Assembly (NCBI GenBank): GCA_035515515.1
Contig: DATJBC010000209.1
Span: forward strand, 1 to 14,513
Reading direction: 5' to 3'
Length of the DNA stretch: 14,513 nucleotides
Source: DATJBC01 sp035515515
GTDB lineage: Bacteria > Actinomycetota > Acidimicrobiia > Acidimicrobiales > UBA8190
Below the pieces are notes generated by a model. It saw nothing but the letters and a program-made list of their open reading frames with translations, was not told the origin of the DNA and did no database searches. The position numbers and the translations under genes were made by a program. Shown in pieces: positions 1 to 6,536 of the stretch (the first letter of the stretch is position 1; each line of letters starts with the position of its first letter).

Positions 1-18
1 CCCGACGCGCACGTCGGG
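1..18 (+). terminator. Possible rho-independent-like hairpin of an upstream gene
   Basis: CCCGACG (1-7) and CGTCGGG (12-18) form a perfect 7-bp stem around the loop CGCA. No T-run follows, as is common for hairpin ends in high-GC actinobacteria. It lies about 40 bases before the first gene, so it may end a transcript entering from the left. The window edge hides whether the stem extends further. Confidence 0.35.
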
Positions 19-45
19 CCGCGCACCGCACCTGCCCGGCCGCCG

Positions 46-60
46 TAGATTGAGCGCGTG
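46..60 (+). promoter_or_regulatory. Leaderless -10 element before the deacetylase gene
   Basis: TAGATT (46-51) fits the TAnnnT -10 consensus. Six bases later comes the GTG start at 58-60. This spacing would put the transcription start at or next to the start codon, and no Shine-Dalgarno sequence lies in between. No convincing -35 box is visible. Actinobacteria often use leaderless transcripts. The same layout precedes the next gene. Confidence 0.5.
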
Positions 61-1080
61 CTGCTCGTCGCCGGCGCCCCCGAGCTCGACCACCACGATG
101 CGGGACGCTCCCACCCCGAACGCCCGGCCCGCGTCCCGGCCGCGCTGGCGGGGATCGACGATGCCGGGCTGCGCGACGCCGTCATCCTCCTCGCACCCCG
201 GCGCGCCACCGAGCAGGAGCTGCTGGCGGTGCACACGCCCGACCACCTCTCGGGAGTGCGGGCGCTGTGCGAGGCGGGGGGTGGGGCACTCGACCCCGAC
301 ACCCGGGTGGGCCCCGGATCATGGGACACGGCGCTGCTCGCCGCCGGCGCCGGGCTCGCAGCCGTCGATGCGCTCGCCGGGGGCGAGGGGGACGTGGCCT
401 TCGTGGCGGCCCGGCCCCCGGGCCACCACGCCCTCGCCGACCAGGCCATGGGCTTCTGCGTGCTCAACAACGTGGCGGTGGCGGCGGCGGCCCTCACGGG
501 GCGGGGCGAGCGGGTCCTCATCGTGGACTGGGACGTCCACCACGGCAACGGCACCCAGGCCGTCTTCTGGGACGACCCCGACGTCCTCTACGTCTCCACC
601 CACCAGTGGCCGCTCTATCCCGGCACCGGTCGGGTGATCGAGACCGGGGGCCCCCACGCCGGGGGCCTGACCGTGAACATCCCGCTCCCGGCGGGGGGCA
701 CCGGCGACGTCATGCTGCGGGCCCTCGACGAGGTGGTGGCCCCGGTGGTGGCCCGCTTCGCGCCGACGTGGGTGCTCGTGTCGGCCGGCTTCGACGCGCA
801 CCGGGCCGACCCCCTGGCCGGCATGGAGCTCAGCGCGGGCGACTTCGCCGACATGGCCCGGCGGGTGCACGGCTTCACGGGCACCTCGGGGCGCTTGGCG
901 CTGCTCCTCGAAGGCGGCTACGACCTCGACGCGCTGCGGATGTCGGCCGGTGCCGCGCTGGCGGCCGTGCTGGAGGTGGACTTCCGGCCCGAGCCGTCGT
1001 CGCAGGGCGGGCCCGGCACCGACGCCGTGCACGCGGCGCGCCGGGTCCACGTGGACGGCGACGGCCCCGCCGCCCCTTGA
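58..1080 (+). CDS. Histone-deacetylase-like amidohydrolase (class II HDAC / acetoin-utilisation deacetylase family)
   Basis: This is a zinc-dependent deacetylase of the arginase/deacetylase fold. Bacterial members remove acyl groups from lysines, polyamines or small amides; the substrate here is unknown. The 340 residues cover the whole catalytic domain. Visible motifs are HPERPAR near 19-25, RPPGHHA at 119-125 with the tandem His123-His124 of the charge relay, GFCVLNN at 132-138, and VDWDVHHGNGT at 156-166 with predicted zinc ligands Asp159 and His161. SAGFDAH at 242-248 supplies the third ligand, Asp246, and LEGGYDL at 284-290 holds the transition-state Tyr288. No key residue is missing. 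There is no signal peptide, so it should be cytoplasmic. The GTG start is chosen because it directly precedes the conserved N-terminal strand and fits the leaderless -10 box. A GC hairpin follows the stop codon. Confidence 0.93.
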   Translation: MLLVAGAPELDHHDAGRSHPERPARVPAALAGIDDAGLRDAVILLAPRRATEQELLAVHTPDHLSGVRALCEAGGGALDPDTRVGPGSWDTALLAAGAGLAAVDALAGGEGDVAFVAARPPGHHALADQAMGFCVLNNVAVAAAALTGRGERVLIVDWDVHHGNGTQAVFWDDPDVLYVSTHQWPLYPGTGRVIETGGPHAGGLTVNIPLPAGGTGDVMLRALDEVVAPVVARFAPTWVLVSAGFDAHRADPLAGMELSAGDFADMARRVHGFTGTSGRLALLLEGGYDLDALRMSAGAALAAVLEVDFRPEPSSQGGPGTDAVHAARRVHVDGDGPAAP

Positions 1081-1085
1081 GGAAG

Positions 1086-1104
1086 GGCGCGCCGGCGCCG
1101 CGCC
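1086..1104 (+). terminator. GC hairpin just after the deacetylase stop
   Basis: GGCGCG (1086-1091) pairs with CGCGCC (1099-1104) around a 7-base loop, starting 5 bases after the TGA. There is no T-tract. Position suggests a terminator or 3'-end stabiliser, and it would separate the deacetylase transcript from the MBL gene, which has its own promoter candidate. GC-rich DNA forms such stems by chance, so this is weak. Confidence 0.3.
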
Positions 1105-1195
1105 GTCACGCCAGCAGGGGCGCCGGGAAGTCGGCCGCCGCCTCCCAGCCGTCATGGCACCGAGATGGCCGACACCCGGCTGACGGTGGCGGTGC

Positions 1196-1210
1196 TATGA
1201 CGACGTCATG
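1196..1210 (+). promoter_or_regulatory. Candidate leaderless -10 box before the MBL-fold gene
   Basis: TATGAC (1196-1201) resembles TAnnnT apart from its last base and lies exactly six bases before the ATG at 1208-1210, the same spacing as at the first gene. No Shine-Dalgarno sequence is present. A minimal ORF (ATG at 1197, four codons, TGA at 1209-1211) overlaps the start codon; I regard it as incidental. Confidence 0.35.
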
Positions 1211-2188
1211 ACCTCCACCCGTCACGACCATCCCGGGGCCGACGAGCTGCCCCCGCCGCACGTCGTCGAGGTGGCCGAGGGCGCGTTCGCCTACATCCAG
1301 CCCGATGGGGGCTGGTGGATCAACAACGCCGGCTTCGTGGTGGGTGACGACGCGCTGCTGTGCATCGACAGCTGCGCCACCGAGCGGCGCACGCGGGCGC
1401 TGGTCGATGCCATCGACCGCACCGTGGCCGGGCGCGACGAGCACCGCGGCCATCGGCCGGGCCGGCGCGCCCGCATGCTGGTCAACACCCACCAGCACGG
1501 CGACCACACCAACGGCAACTGCCTCCTGGCGGGAGCGACGATCATCGGCCACCCGCGATGCCGCCAGGAGATCATGGCGGCGGGCATCCTCCGGCCCGAC
1601 GGGCTGTGGGAGCCCGTGGCATGGGGCGACATCACCCCGGCACCCCCCTTCGTCACCTTCGAGCACCGCCTCGACATCCACATCGACGACGTGCGGGTGG
1701 AGTTGCACCACATCGGCACCGCCGCCCACACCACCAACGACGTCGTGGCGTGGATCCCCGAGCACCGGGTGCTGTACACGGGGGACCTGGTGTTCAACGG
1801 CGGGACCCCCTTCGTCCTCATGGGGTCGGTGGCCGGCTCGCTGGTGGCGCTGGACCGTGTGGCCGAGTTCGACGCCGCCGTCATCGTCCCCGGGCACGGG
1901 GAGCCGTGCGGGCCCGAGGTCGTGGACGTGGCCGGTGCGTACCTGCGCTTCCTGCAGGCCGTGGCGAGCTCGGCCCACCGCGACGGCCTCACCCCCCTCG
2001 AGGCCGCCCGCCGGGCCGAGCTCGGCCCCTTCGCCGGGCTGGGCCACCCCGAGCGCCTGGCCGGCAACCTGCACCGCGCCATGGCCGAGTGCGCCGGCGC
2101 GCGGCCGGGCGACCCCATCGACGTGGGGGCCGCGCTGGCCGACATGGTGGCCTTGAACGGCGGCCGCCCGCTCACCTGCCAGGCGTGA
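1208..2188 (+). CDS. Metallo-beta-lactamase-fold metallo-hydrolase
   Basis: This is a dinuclear-metal hydrolase of the MBL superfamily, 326 residues. The HxHxDH metal motif is in NTHQHGDHTNG, with His95, His97, Asp99 and His100. The third-site histidine is His174 in TAAHTTND, the bridging aspartate is Asp193 in YTGDLVF, and the last histidine is His230 in VPGHGEP. The TAAHTxxD, PEHRVLYTGDLVF and PGHG pattern is the form seen in general MBL hydrolases of the quinoprotein-relay/CphA-like group rather than in glyoxalase II, RNase J or beta-lactamases proper. The substrate cannot be read from sequence. There is no signal peptide. A charged stretch at 74-90 precedes the metal loop. The TGA overlaps a GTG by four bases (GTGA, 2185-2188), which could couple translation of the small downstream ORF. 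Confidence 0.9.
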   Translation: MTSTRHDHPGADELPPPHVVEVAEGAFAYIQPDGGWWINNAGFVVGDDALLCIDSCATERRTRALVDAIDRTVAGRDEHRGHRPGRRARMLVNTHQHGDHTNGNCLLAGATIIGHPRCRQEIMAAGILRPDGLWEPVAWGDITPAPPFVTFEHRLDIHIDDVRVELHHIGTAAHTTNDVVAWIPEHRVLYTGDLVFNGGTPFVLMGSVAGSLVALDRVAEFDAAVIVPGHGEPCGPEVVDVAGAYLRFLQAVASSAHRDGLTPLEAARRAELGPFAGLGHPERLAGNLHRAMAECAGARPGDPIDVGAALADMVALNGGRPLTCQA

Positions 2189-2415
2189 GCACCCGTCGCG
2201 GGACGTCGTCACCCGACCGCAGGCCGGGGCCCGACCCTCCATCGCCGCGCACGCCCGGCGCGTCCTGGTGGTCGCCACGCTGCTCCTGGTGGTGGCGGGG
2301 TGCCTGCTCGCCGGGGGACCCCGTCGGCCTCTCCCGGCAGGCCGCCGGGGCGGGGACGTGCCAGGCGGTGGGGATCTGCGACGCCTGGGTCCTGCTCGTC
2401 GAGATCCTGCGCTGA
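2185..2415 (+). CDS. Doubtful small ORF, possibly a frameshifted lipoprotein
   Basis: An open frame of 76 residues starts with a GTG overlapping the MBL stop and ends at TGA 2413-2415. Its last 32 codons (DPVGLSRQ... to ...LVEILR) all end in G or C and read like real protein. Its middle is an odd Trp/Cys/Pro-rich stretch (residues 27-43). In another frame the same bases (2262-2318) encode VLVVATLLLVVAGCLLAGG, a hydrophobic segment with the lipobox V-A-G-C preceded by two arginines, the shape of a lipoprotein signal peptide. That frame has no good start codon. A small lipoprotein interrupted by two compensating indels, near 2213-2231 and in GGGGGACCCC at 2313-2322, would reconcile these observations. 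Chance open frames in GC-rich DNA are the alternative. The rest of the 290-base gap up to the next gene holds only an AT-richer patch with overlapping palindromes TTGGCCAA (2439-2446) and CAATTG (2444-2449). Confidence 0.3.
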   Translation: MSTRRGTSSPDRRPGPDPPSPRTPGASWWSPRCSWWWRGACSPGDPVGLSRQAAGAGTCQAVGICDAWVLLVEILR

Positions 2416-2478
2416 CGCCGCCCGCCCCGCCGGGCGCGTTGGCCAATTGTTGAGGTGCGATGGAGCGTCCGGTGAGCC

Positions 2479-3144
2479 ATGTCTGGCACCGTGACGACGA
2501 TGCCCACGAACAACGACAGCACCTGGATGGGAGGCGACCCCGCCCGCCACGCCGGGCTGTGGCGCACGGCCTCGGTGGCCACCGGCACCGTCTGGGGCTC
2601 GGCCGACAGCGCCACGGCGGGGAGCGGCCCCCCCGGCGAGGCCCGGGTGCTCCCGGTGCCCGCGCTCCCCGACGCCCCCTGGCAGTCCCGCATCGACCAG
2701 GTGGTGTCGTCGGGCCTGTCCTCCGACGCCGCCCGCAAGGCCCGCCTCACCGCCGAGGAGTCCCGCGCCCAGGCCGCCTTCGAGGCCTTCCGCCTGCAGT
2801 GCGAGACGGAGCTCAAGCCCGTGCTGGAGACGACCTCGGCCATGCTCAAGGAGTGGGGGCTCGACGCCCGGGTCACCGAGACCCTGCACGACCGGCCGAC
2901 GCGCCTGCCCCGCAGCTTCGACCTCGCCCTGCGCATCGACCCCTTCGGCGAGCGGGGCCCGGGCAAGCTCACCATCTCGGCCTCCGAGGCCTACGACGTG
3001 GTGCGGGTGAAGATCAGCGTGGGCCCCTCGCGCCTGTGCGGCGAGGTCCACGAGCACGTGGGGACGACCACCGCCGACGAGCTCTCCGAGGCCCTGGTGG
3101 GCGGCCTGGCCGCCACGTTGGTCGAGAAGGTCTTCAGCCCCTGA
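2479..3144 (+). CDS. Hypothetical protein, 221 residues, helix-rich centre
   Basis: I do not recognise a family. The frame has consistently G/C-ending codons, so it is very likely real. Residues 1-60 are low in complexity (Ser, Thr, Gly, Ala, Pro) and probably disordered. Residues 82-125 are charged and alanine-rich, with heptad-like spacing that suggests a long helix or coiled coil. Residues 145-195 alternate hydrophobic and polar residues as in beta strands and contain one of two cysteines (Cys187; the other is Cys108). Residues 198-219 form a likely amphipathic C-terminal helix. There is no signal peptide or membrane segment, so it is probably cytoplasmic. The start is uncertain: ATG 2479 has only a weak GGTGAG two bases upstream, and ATG 2500 (residue 8) is possible. 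It runs tail-to-tail into the esterase gene with an 11-bp overlap. Confidence 0.75.
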   Translation: MSGTVTTMPTNNDSTWMGGDPARHAGLWRTASVATGTVWGSADSATAGSGPPGEARVLPVPALPDAPWQSRIDQVVSSGLSSDAARKARLTAEESRAQAAFEAFRLQCETELKPVLETTSAMLKEWGLDARVTETLHDRPTRLPRSFDLALRIDPFGERGPGKLTISASEAYDVVRVKISVGPSRLCGEVHEHVGTTTADELSEALVGGLAATLVEKVFSP

Positions 3145-4165
3145 CGGGCGCCAGGCGCCCGGCCAGGTAGGCGAGGGCGCGGGGGTAGCGCCAGCCGATG
3201 CCGCCGTGGCCGGCGTCGATGAGCTCGAAGGCCACGTCGTGCACGCCGGCCGTCGCCAACGCGTCCCGGAAGGCCGAGGCGCCCAGGTCGAGGTACCACT
3301 CGTCACGCGTGCCGGCGTCGATCCACACGCCCCGCATGGTGCGCAGCGCGTCGGCGTGGTGGGCCACCATGCGCACGGGGTCCCAGGCCAGCCAGCGGGC
3401 CCACACCTCGTCGCGCAGCGCCCCGGTGGCGGGGTCGAAGGGAAGCACGGGCGTGCCGTCGTCCTCGGCGGAGAAGCACGCCGAGACCCCGAGCATCATG
3501 AGCAGCACGTGGTCCTCGCCGCGCGTGAAGGCCGGCCGGGCGGCGAAGTCCGCCCACCAGGCGAAGATGTCGCCGTCCCAGGCGCGCAGCGCCCGGGCCG
3601 CCTTGGGGAACTCCGGGATGTAGCAGCACTCGTAGAGGGCGTCGCCGGCGTGGGTGGCCAGGGCCCCGAACACGTCGGGGCGCAGCATGGGGGTGACCAT
3701 GGCGCCGAACCCCCCGCTCGACTTGCCCTGGATGCCGCGGTGGGCGGCCGAGGCCAGCGTCCGGTAGCGGGCGTCCACGAAGGGCACCACGTCCTCGCAC
3801 AGGTAGCTGTGGTAGCGGCCCGTCCCCGGGGAGTCCACGAACTGCGAGCCCCCGTAGGCGGTCCAGGCGTCCACGAACACCACGATGCACGGCGGCGCCT
3901 GGCCCGCCGCGAAGAGGGCGTCGGCCGCCTCGGGGAAGGGCTGGCGGTAGGCCTCGCGGTTGGCCCACATGGCCAGGAACCCCGTGTACCCCTGGATGAC
4001 GTAGACCGAGGGGTAGCGGCGGTCGTCGTCGTCGTAGCCGGGCGGGACGTAGACCCACAGGGGCCGCTCGTGCGGGTCGCCGAGGTGGTTGCCGGCCAGG
4101 GCCGGCGAGGACACGGTGTGCTCGTCGATGCGGCCGGCCAGGCGCGCTCCCCACGACAGGGTCAC
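3134..4165 (-). CDS. Esterase-D/antigen-85-like alpha/beta hydrolase
   Basis: This is a serine hydrolase of the putative esterase family (Pfam Esterase, which includes S-formylglutathione hydrolase, enterochelin esterase-like and mycolyltransferase relatives), 343 residues. The N-terminal signature LWVYVPPGYD is at 36-45. The nucleophile elbow GKSSG at 147-151 places the serine at Ser149. An acidic residue in WIDAGTRDEW (Asp283 or Asp288) and His320 in DAGHGG complete the triad. There is no signal peptide, so it is probably a cytoplasmic carboxylesterase; the substrate is not predictable. A run of four aspartates (45-48), encoded by GTC repeats on the + strand, sits in a surface loop. It starts with GTG, supported by a strong Shine-Dalgarno sequence. 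It is the last gene of the minus-strand series, 87 nt after the GGDEF-EAL gene, and may be transcribed separately. Confidence 0.88.
   Translation of the reverse strand: MTLSWGARLAGRIDEHTVSSPALAGNHLGDPHERPLWVYVPPGYDDDDRRYPSVYVIQGYTGFLAMWANREAYRQPFPEAADALFAAGQAPPCIVVFVDAWTAYGGSQFVDSPGTGRYHSYLCEDVVPFVDARYRTLASAAHRGIQGKSSGGFGAMVTPMLRPDVFGALATHAGDALYECCYIPEFPKAARALRAWDGDIFAWWADFAARPAFTRGEDHVLLMMLGVSACFSAEDDGTPVLPFDPATGALRDEVWARWLAWDPVRMVAHHADALRTMRGVWIDAGTRDEWYLDLGASAFRDALATAGVHDVAFELIDAGHGGIGWRYPRALAYLAGRLAPVRG
3145..3161. terminator. Hairpin between the converging genes
   Basis: CGGGCGC (3145-3151) and GCGCCCG (3155-3161) form a perfect 7-bp stem with a 3-base loop, directly after the TGA of the + strand hypothetical gene. 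It lies inside the last codons of the minus-strand esterase gene. There is no T-run. It may end the + strand transcript. For the esterase it lies before the stop codon, so it could act there only through trailing RNA structure. Confidence 0.4.
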
Positions 4166-4171
4166 GGCAAG

Positions 4172-4181
4172 ACCTCCCTCC
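4172..4181 (-). promoter_or_regulatory. Strong Shine-Dalgarno sequence of the esterase gene
   Basis: On the minus strand this reads GGAGGGAGGT, six bases before the GTG at 4163-4165. It is one of only two strong ribosome-binding sites in the window, and it decides the esterase start. Confidence 0.75.
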
Positions 4182-4184
4182 GGG

Positions 4185-4208
4185 GCGCCGCCGTCGGGCG
4201 GGCGGCGC
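4185..4208 (-). promoter_or_regulatory. Hairpin between the GGDEF-EAL and esterase genes
   Basis: GCGCCGCC (4185-4192) and GGCGGCGC (4201-4208) form a perfect 8-bp stem around an 8-base loop, a few bases upstream of the esterase ribosome-binding site. It overlaps the 10-base palindrome CGGCGCGCCG (4203-4212). It could be a terminator for the upstream gene or an element controlling the esterase. No T-tract is present, and base composition makes chance stems common. Confidence 0.3.
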
Positions 4209-4252
4209 GCCGGGGTGGGCGGGCCGCGCCGTCAGGATGGCACGCGCCGGGC

Positions 4253-6223
4253 TCAGCGGGTGCCGGTGACCGTGGCCCGGCGCTCGGACACCGCCGCCAG
4301 CCACAGGCGCAGGTCCTCGGCGGGCATGGGGCGCGCCAGCAGGAAGCCCTGGGCGAGGTCGCAGCCCGCCTCGCGCAGCGTGGCGAACACCGCCTCGGTC
4401 TCGACGCCCTCGCCGACCACCCGCAACGAGAGGTTGTGCCCCAGGTCGACGATGGACCGCACGATGGCCGCGTGGGCGGGGTTGGCCATCATGTCGATGA
4501 CGAAGCTCTTGTCGATCTTGAGCTCGTGCACCGGCAGCGACGACAGGTAGCCGAGCGAGGTCTGGCCGATGCCGAAGTCGTCCAGGCTGACGCGCACTCC
4601 CGCGGCGTCCAGCCCGGCCAGCACCACCGCGGCGCGCGTGGGGTCGGTGAGCAGCGCGGTCTCGGTGATCTCGACGATGAGGCGTCCCGGCTCCACGCCG
4701 GCGGCCTGCAGGGCGCTGATGACCTGCGCGGCGAACGGGGCCCGCCCGAGGGTGCGGGCCGAGACGTTCACGGCCACGGCCACGTGCCCGAGGTCGCGCA
4801 CGTCGGCCAGCGCCCGGCGCAGCACCCACTCGGTCAGCTTGTCGATGAGGTCGGTCTGCTCGCACAGGGGGATGAAGCGGTCGGGGTAGAGCAGGCCCAG
4901 GGTGGGGTGGTTCCAGCGGACCAGGGCCTCCACGGCGTCGACGCGGCCGTCCTCGAGGGCGGCCTTGGGCTGGTAGTGCAGCACGAGCTCGTCGCCGTCG
5001 AGGGCCCGGCGCAGGTCGGCGATCAGGCCCAGGTTCGCCGCGTCGTAGTGGTCGTGGGCGGCGTCGTAGCGGACCACGCCGGCGTGCTGGGCCTTGGCCA
5101 CGTACATGGCCACGTCGGCGTGCTGCAGCAGGTCGTCCACGTCGATGCCGTCGTCGGGGGCCACCACGTACCCGATGCTCGACTCCACCGACAAGGGGAG
5201 GCCGCTCACCTCGACCTCGTGCTCGATCACGCCCCGCAGGCGGGTGAGCACCTCCTCGGTGTCGGTCACCCCCGCCAGGATCAGGCCGAACTCGTCGCCG
5301 CCCAGGCGGGCCACGGCGTCCTGGGGCCGCACGTGCTCGGCCAGGCGCTGGGCCAGCTGGGTGAGCAGCTCGTCACCGCTGTGGTGTCCCAGGGTGTCGT
5401 TGACCTCCTTGAAGCGGTCGAGGTCCACGATGGCGATGGCCGCCCTGGTGTCGCTGCGCACGGCCCTCGTCACCGCCTGCATGGCGCACTGGTGGAACAG
5501 CGACCGGTTGGGGAGCTCGGTCAAGGTGTCGTGCTCGGCCAGGAACTTGTTGACCTTCACCTGCTGGCGCAGGCGGCGGCTGACCATGAGCGAGATGGCG
5601 AAGAGCGCCACGTAGAGGGCCACGAGGCCGACGGAGAGGTCCCGGTACAGCGTGTGCAGGCCGCGGTTCACGTCGGCGGCGATGGGCGCGTAGGGCAGGT
5701 AGACCTCGAGGACGCCCACGCGGTGCTCGGGCGTCCCCGCCCCGAGCGGCAGGTAGACCTCCACCGCCTGGGGGCCGACGGGGCCGGTGTCGTTGGCGTC
5801 GTCGTTGAGCCGGGTGATGTCGGCGTGGATCTCGCCGTGCGCGGCGTCGAGGGCGTCGTCCTCGGGCTTCTGCTTGAAGCCCGACCCGTCGTCGGAGAAC
5901 ACCACGTTGCCGGCCAGGTCCCGCAGGCGCAGGCGCAGCACGGTGTGGTCGCCCACGGCCCCCCTCACCAGGCGCCGGAGGTCGGTGGTCTCCGGGGCGC
6001 TCAGGCCGGCGGACAGGGGACGGCCGTCCAGGAGGGGCTCCACGGCCGTCTCGGCCACGAGGCGCGCCTGGGAGCTCCCCACGTCCACGCCGCGCTGGAG
6101 CGCCTCGCCCCGGTAGCTGCCCGCCAGGGCCAGGCCGAGCAGGGCCACGGGCACCGCCGTGATGGCGGCGAACGTGGCGAACAGCCGCGCCAGGGAGCCG
6201 GCCCGGGAGACCGCGGGTCGCAT
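4253..6223 (-). CDS. Membrane GGDEF-EAL cyclic-di-GMP synthase/phosphodiesterase
   Basis: This 656-residue inner-membrane protein is predicted to make and degrade c-di-GMP. TM1 is at about 12-35, an extracytoplasmic sensor-like domain spans about 36-195, and TM2 is at about 196-215. The cytoplasmic part follows. The GGDEF domain (about 225-385) has intact GGDEF at 308-312 and the inhibitory RxxD site (Arg299 to Asp302) exactly five residues before it. The EAL domain (about 400-645) has E432-A-L, Asn486 (NVSA), Glu518 and Glu521, the DDFG pair Asp548-Asp549, Lys569, Glu605 and Glu608 (GEGVE), and Gln625. Both active sites therefore look complete. No HAMP domain separates TM2 from GGDEF. The ATG lacks a clear ribosome-binding site. 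It lies 70 nt after the lipoyl gene, with a palindrome between. Whether synthesis or hydrolysis dominates cannot be told from sequence. Confidence 0.95.
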   Translation of the reverse strand: MRPAVSRAGSLARLFATFAAITAVPVALLGLALAGSYRGEALQRGVDVGSSQARLVAETAVEPLLDGRPLSAGLSAPETTDLRRLVRGAVGDHTVLRLRLRDLAGNVVFSDDGSGFKQKPEDDALDAAHGEIHADITRLNDDANDTGPVGPQAVEVYLPLGAGTPEHRVGVLEVYLPYAPIAADVNRGLHTLYRDLSVGLVALYVALFAISLMVSRRLRQQVKVNKFLAEHDTLTELPNRSLFHQCAMQAVTRAVRSDTRAAIAIVDLDRFKEVNDTLGHHSGDELLTQLAQRLAEHVRPQDAVARLGGDEFGLILAGVTDTEEVLTRLRGVIEHEVEVSGLPLSVESSIGYVVAPDDGIDVDDLLQHADVAMYVAKAQHAGVVRYDAAHDHYDAANLGLIADLRRALDGDELVLHYQPKAALEDGRVDAVEALVRWNHPTLGLLYPDRFIPLCEQTDLIDKLTEWVLRRALADVRDLGHVAVAVNVSARTLGRAPFAAQVISALQAAGVEPGRLIVEITETALLTDPTRAAVVLAGLDAAGVRVSLDDFGIGQTSLGYLSSLPVHELKIDKSFVIDMMANPAHAAIVRSIVDLGHNLSLRVVGEGVETEAVFATLREAGCDLAQGFLLARPMPAEDLRLWLAAVSERRATVTGTR

Positions 6224-6249
6224 GGGGGGAATTTTCGGGACGTTGGCCC

Positions 6250-6260
6250 GTCAACTTGAC
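6250..6260. promoter_or_regulatory. TTGAC palindrome upstream of the GGDEF-EAL gene
   Basis: GTCAA-C-TTGAC is a perfect 5-1-5 inverted repeat in the 70-nt gap before the GGDEF-EAL start. On the minus strand it supplies TTGACG (6254 down to 6249), a good -35 match. The AT-rich AAAATT (6235-6230) lies only 13 bases downstream, which is short for a -10 element. It could be an operator or part of a separate promoter. The evidence is weak. Confidence 0.3.
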
Positions 6261-6293
6261 CGCGACGCCCCCACCAGGGACGACCTCCCCCGG

Positions 6294-6524
6294 TCAGGCT
6301 TCGAGGATCTCCCCCACGGGGTCGCCCACGGCGTAGGTGGCCTGCTCAGCGGCGATGTGGCGCAGGCGCCCGGCCGCCGGGGCGTCGATCTCGTTGGCCA
6401 CCTTGTCGGTCTCGATCTCGTAGATGGGTTGGCCCTTGGCCACCGCCTCGCCGTCGCCCGCCAGCCAGCGGACGAAGACGGCCTCGGTCATCTCCATGCC
6501 GATCTTGGGCAGCCGCAGCAGCAC
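6294..6524 (-). CDS. Stand-alone lipoyl carrier domain protein
   Basis: This is a complete lipoyl domain with nothing attached. In 2-oxoacid dehydrogenase complexes the lipoyl-lysine arm collects the acyl group made by E1. The 76 residues begin LLRLPKIGMEMTEAVFVRW, the usual first strands. The ETDKVANE turn at 38-45 carries the lipoylation lysine Lys41, and DAPAAGRL follows. There is no peripheral-subunit-binding domain and no acyltransferase domain. The stop is followed after 70 nt by an unrelated gene, so this is not a visibly decayed E2. The GTG start lies 12 nt after the E1 stop, so the two are almost certainly co-translated and act together. Biotin attachment is unlikely because the motif is DKV/DKA-like rather than AMKM. 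Confidence 0.88.
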   Translation of the reverse strand: MLLRLPKIGMEMTEAVFVRWLAGDGEAVAKGQPIYEIETDKVANEIDAPAAGRLRHIAAEQATYAVGDPVGEILEA

Positions 6525-6536
6525 GGGCGTCCCCGC

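Noticed and set aside
1197..1211. Four-codon upstream ORF overlapping the MBL start codon
   Set aside because: It has no ribosome-binding site and lies inside the proposed -10/start region; it is probably incidental.
4023..4036. GTC/CGT triplet run as a possible microsatellite
   Set aside because: It encodes Asp45-Asp48 of the esterase in frame and is only about four repeats long.
3206..6259. Open + strand frame of 1017 codons opposite the esterase and GGDEF-EAL genes
   Set aside because: It is an antisense shadow. Its translation is Gly/Val/His/Arg-rich without motifs, while the opposite strand holds intact catalytic domains. Long antisense frames are expected when third positions are nearly all G or C.
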